Assembly (NCBI GenBank): GCA_024803745.1
Contig: JANJXV010000129.1
Span: forward strand, 2,480,001 to 2,544,000
DNA: 64,000 nt
Source: Megascapheus bottae
Taxonomy: Eukaryota > Chordata > Mammalia > Rodentia > Geomyidae
Direction of reading: 5' to 3'
Shown: one piece after another, positions 62,701 through 64,000 of the stretch
Numbering within the stretch: position 1 is the first letter of the stretch
Layout of the letters: every line of letters starts with the position of its first letter
Notes under the pieces: generated by a model
What the model was told of the DNA's origin: nothing
What the model saw: the letters and a program-made list of their open reading frames with translations, nothing else
The model's database searches: none
Translations under genes and position numbers: made by a program

Positions 62701-64000
62701 TGTGAAGTCAGAATGAAGGTGTGTGAAATCACAGAATGGAGGTGTGTGAAGTCACAGAATGGATGTTGTGAAGTAAGAATGAAGGTGTATGAACTCATAG
62801 AGTGGAGGTGGGTGAAGTCACAGAATGGAGGTGTGTGAAGTCATAGAATGGAGGTGTGTGAAGTCATAGAATTGAGGTGTGTGAAGTCATAGAATGGAGG
62901 TGTGTGAAGTCACAGATTGGAAGTGTGTGAAGTCAAAACGGAGGTGTGTGAAGTCACAGAATGGAGGTGTGTGTAGTCACATAATGGAGGTGTGTGAAGT
63001 CAAAAAGGTGGTGTGTGAAGTCACAGAATGGAGGTGTGTGAAGTCATAGAATGGAGGTGTGTGAAATCATAGAATGGAGGTATGTGAAGTCAGAATGGAG
63101 GTGTGTGAAGTCACAGAATTGAGGTGTGTGAAGTCACAGAATGGAGGTGTGTGAAGTCAGAATGAAGGTGTGAGAAGTCACAGAATGGAGGTATGTGAAG
63201 TCACAGAATGGATGTTTGTGAAGTAAGAATGAAGGTGTTTGAAGTCATAGTGTGGAGGTGTGTGAAGTCACAGAATGGAGGTGTGTGAAGTCATAGAATG
63301 GAGGTGTGTGAAGTCACAGAATTGAGGTGTGTGAAGTCAGAATGGAGGTGTGTGAAGTCAGAATGAAGGTGAGTGAAGTCATAGAATGGAGGTGTGTGAA
63401 GTCATAGAATGGAGGTCTGTGAACTCAGAATGGAGGTTTGTGAAGTCACAGAATGGAGGTGTGTGAAGTCATAGAATGGGGGTGTGTGAAGTCATAGAAT
63501 GGGGGTGTGTGGAGTCATAAAATGGAGGTGTGTGAATTCATAGAATGGAGGTGTGTGAAGTCACAATGGAGTTGTGTGAAGTCATAGAATGGTTGTTTTT
63601 GATGTCAACGAATGGAGGAGTGTGAAGTCATAGAATGCAGGTGAGTGAAGTCAGATTGGAGGTGTGTCAAATCACAGAATGCAGGTGTGTCAACTCAGAA
63701 ATGAGGTGTGTGAAGTCATAGAATGGAGGTGTGTGAAGTCATAGAATGGAAGTGTGTGAAATAATAGAATGGAGGTATGTGAAGTCAAAGAATTGAGGTG
63801 TGTGAAGTCAGAATTGAGGTGTATGAAGTCAGAATGGTGGTGTGTGAAGTCATAGAATGGAAGTGTGTGAAGTCATAGAATGGAGGTGTGTGAACTCAGA
63901 ATGGGGGTTTGTGAAGTCATAGAATGGAGGTGTGTGAACTCAGAATGGAGGTGTGTGAAGTCACAGAATGGAGGTGTGTGAAGTCATAGAATGGAGGTGT

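Larger units (their letters stand above)
1..64000 (+). repeat. Satellite array of ~23-bp units (with 21-bp variants), spanning the window
   Basis: The sequence is a head-to-tail run of one short motif from the first base to the last. The consensus is GAAGTCATAGAATGG followed by AGGTGTGT, 23 bases. Frequent 21-bp forms drop two bases before GAATGG. Other forms are 22 bp (GTCACAAATGG, GTCACAGATGG) or lose a TG in the GTGTGT tract. The most variable sites are the dinucleotide after GTCA and the bases around GGAGG. No inverted unit, unique insert, transposon or microsatellite boundary was seen on either strand, and neither array edge is present. The consensus holds no CpG. The rare CpGs (GAACGG, TGCGAAG, GACGTG) are one step from consensus. 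Telomeric TTAGGG runs and a CENP-B-like box were not seen. The family is not one I recognise. Confidence 0.98.
53330..64000 (+). repeat. Domain-D satellite with its own barcode set, running off the window
   Basis: From about 53,330 new recurrent variants dominate: TTTTTTGATGTCAACGAATGG (53,408; 54,601; 56,461; 57,654; 58,465; 63,598, with a GATATCAACG form at 55,034 and 60,397), GTCAAAAAGGTGGTG (54,229; 55,488; 57,462; 63,000; AAGTAAAAAGG at 61,477) and GAAGCCACAG. Spacings between them are irregular, so there is no single higher-order period. Domain-A/C marks such as GCACATG and GATTGCAGG are absent. The TTTCTGAAGTAAG pair is still present. Confidence 0.8.

Noticed and set aside
1..64000. 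CRISPR array
   Set aside because: There are direct repeats of 21-23 bp but no unique spacers. Adjacent units are all copies of one another, and no cas genes are present.
1..64000. Human satellite II/III-like (GGAAT)n sequence, suggested by GGAATGGAGG variants
   Set aside because: GGAATGG arises only from CATGGAATGG variants of the 23-bp unit. There is no 5-bp periodicity.
1..64000. G-quadruplex arrays
   Set aside because: The G-rich strand has mostly GG pairs (GGAGG) and lone G in GTGTGT. Runs of three or more G are rare and come from scattered variants, so canonical quadruplexes are not expected.
1..64000. Telomeric or centromere-protein-box sequence
   Set aside because: No TTAGGG or related telomere run, and no CENP-B-box-like motif, was seen on either strand. 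Chromosomal position therefore stays unknown.

Overview
The whole 64 kb is one uninterrupted satellite (long minisatellite) array. I see no protein-coding gene, RNA gene, transposon or unique-sequence island. The basic unit is about 23 bp: GAAGTCATAGAATGG followed by AGGTGTGT. A common 21-bp form lacks two bases just before GAATGG (GTCAGAATGG, GTCAAAATGG or GTCACAATGG). Every unit I read runs in the same direction, and the array enters and leaves the window without an edge. The consensus has nine G and one C per 23 bases on the + strand, so strand asymmetry is extreme throughout. A simple-unit array of this size points to a eukaryote, most likely heterochromatin such as pericentromeric, subtelomeric or a large interstitial block. 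I do not recognise the satellite family and cannot name the species.

Private unit variants act as barcodes and reveal higher-order repeats (HORs) at several scales. Region A (1-26,862) is built from long units starting at a GCACAT barcode (1,215; 5,261; 10,723; 14,769; 18,838; 21,635), spaced 4,046, 5,462, 4,046, 4,069 and 2,797 bp. Inside them are nested repeats of about 1.13-1.18 kb and 1.8 kb. A segment of about 4.3 kb recurs at an offset of 9,508 bp, and one of about 7.8 kb recurs at 16,374-16,391 bp.

Region B (26,862-37,728) contains a freshly duplicated 3,777-bp block in tandem. Region C (37,711 to about 53,330) is a mosaic of shorter duplications (880 bp and 423 bp in tandem; pairs at offsets of 8,717, 4,307/4,284 and 2,877/2,901). 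Region D (about 53,330-64,000) uses another barcode set (TGATGTCAACG, AAAAAGGTGGTG) with repeats at 199, 608, 5,363 and 6,126 bp.

Two sub-regions (about 14,930-17,575 and 22,909-25,167) carry dense single-base insertions that break the unit phase. In the second, 17 inserted bases account exactly for the change of offset against its sister copy. This looks like unpolished assembly consensus rather than biology.

Short open frames of 60-79 codons exist on both strands. They are readings of the repeat with a 23-residue period (three 23-bp units), and I do not call them genes.
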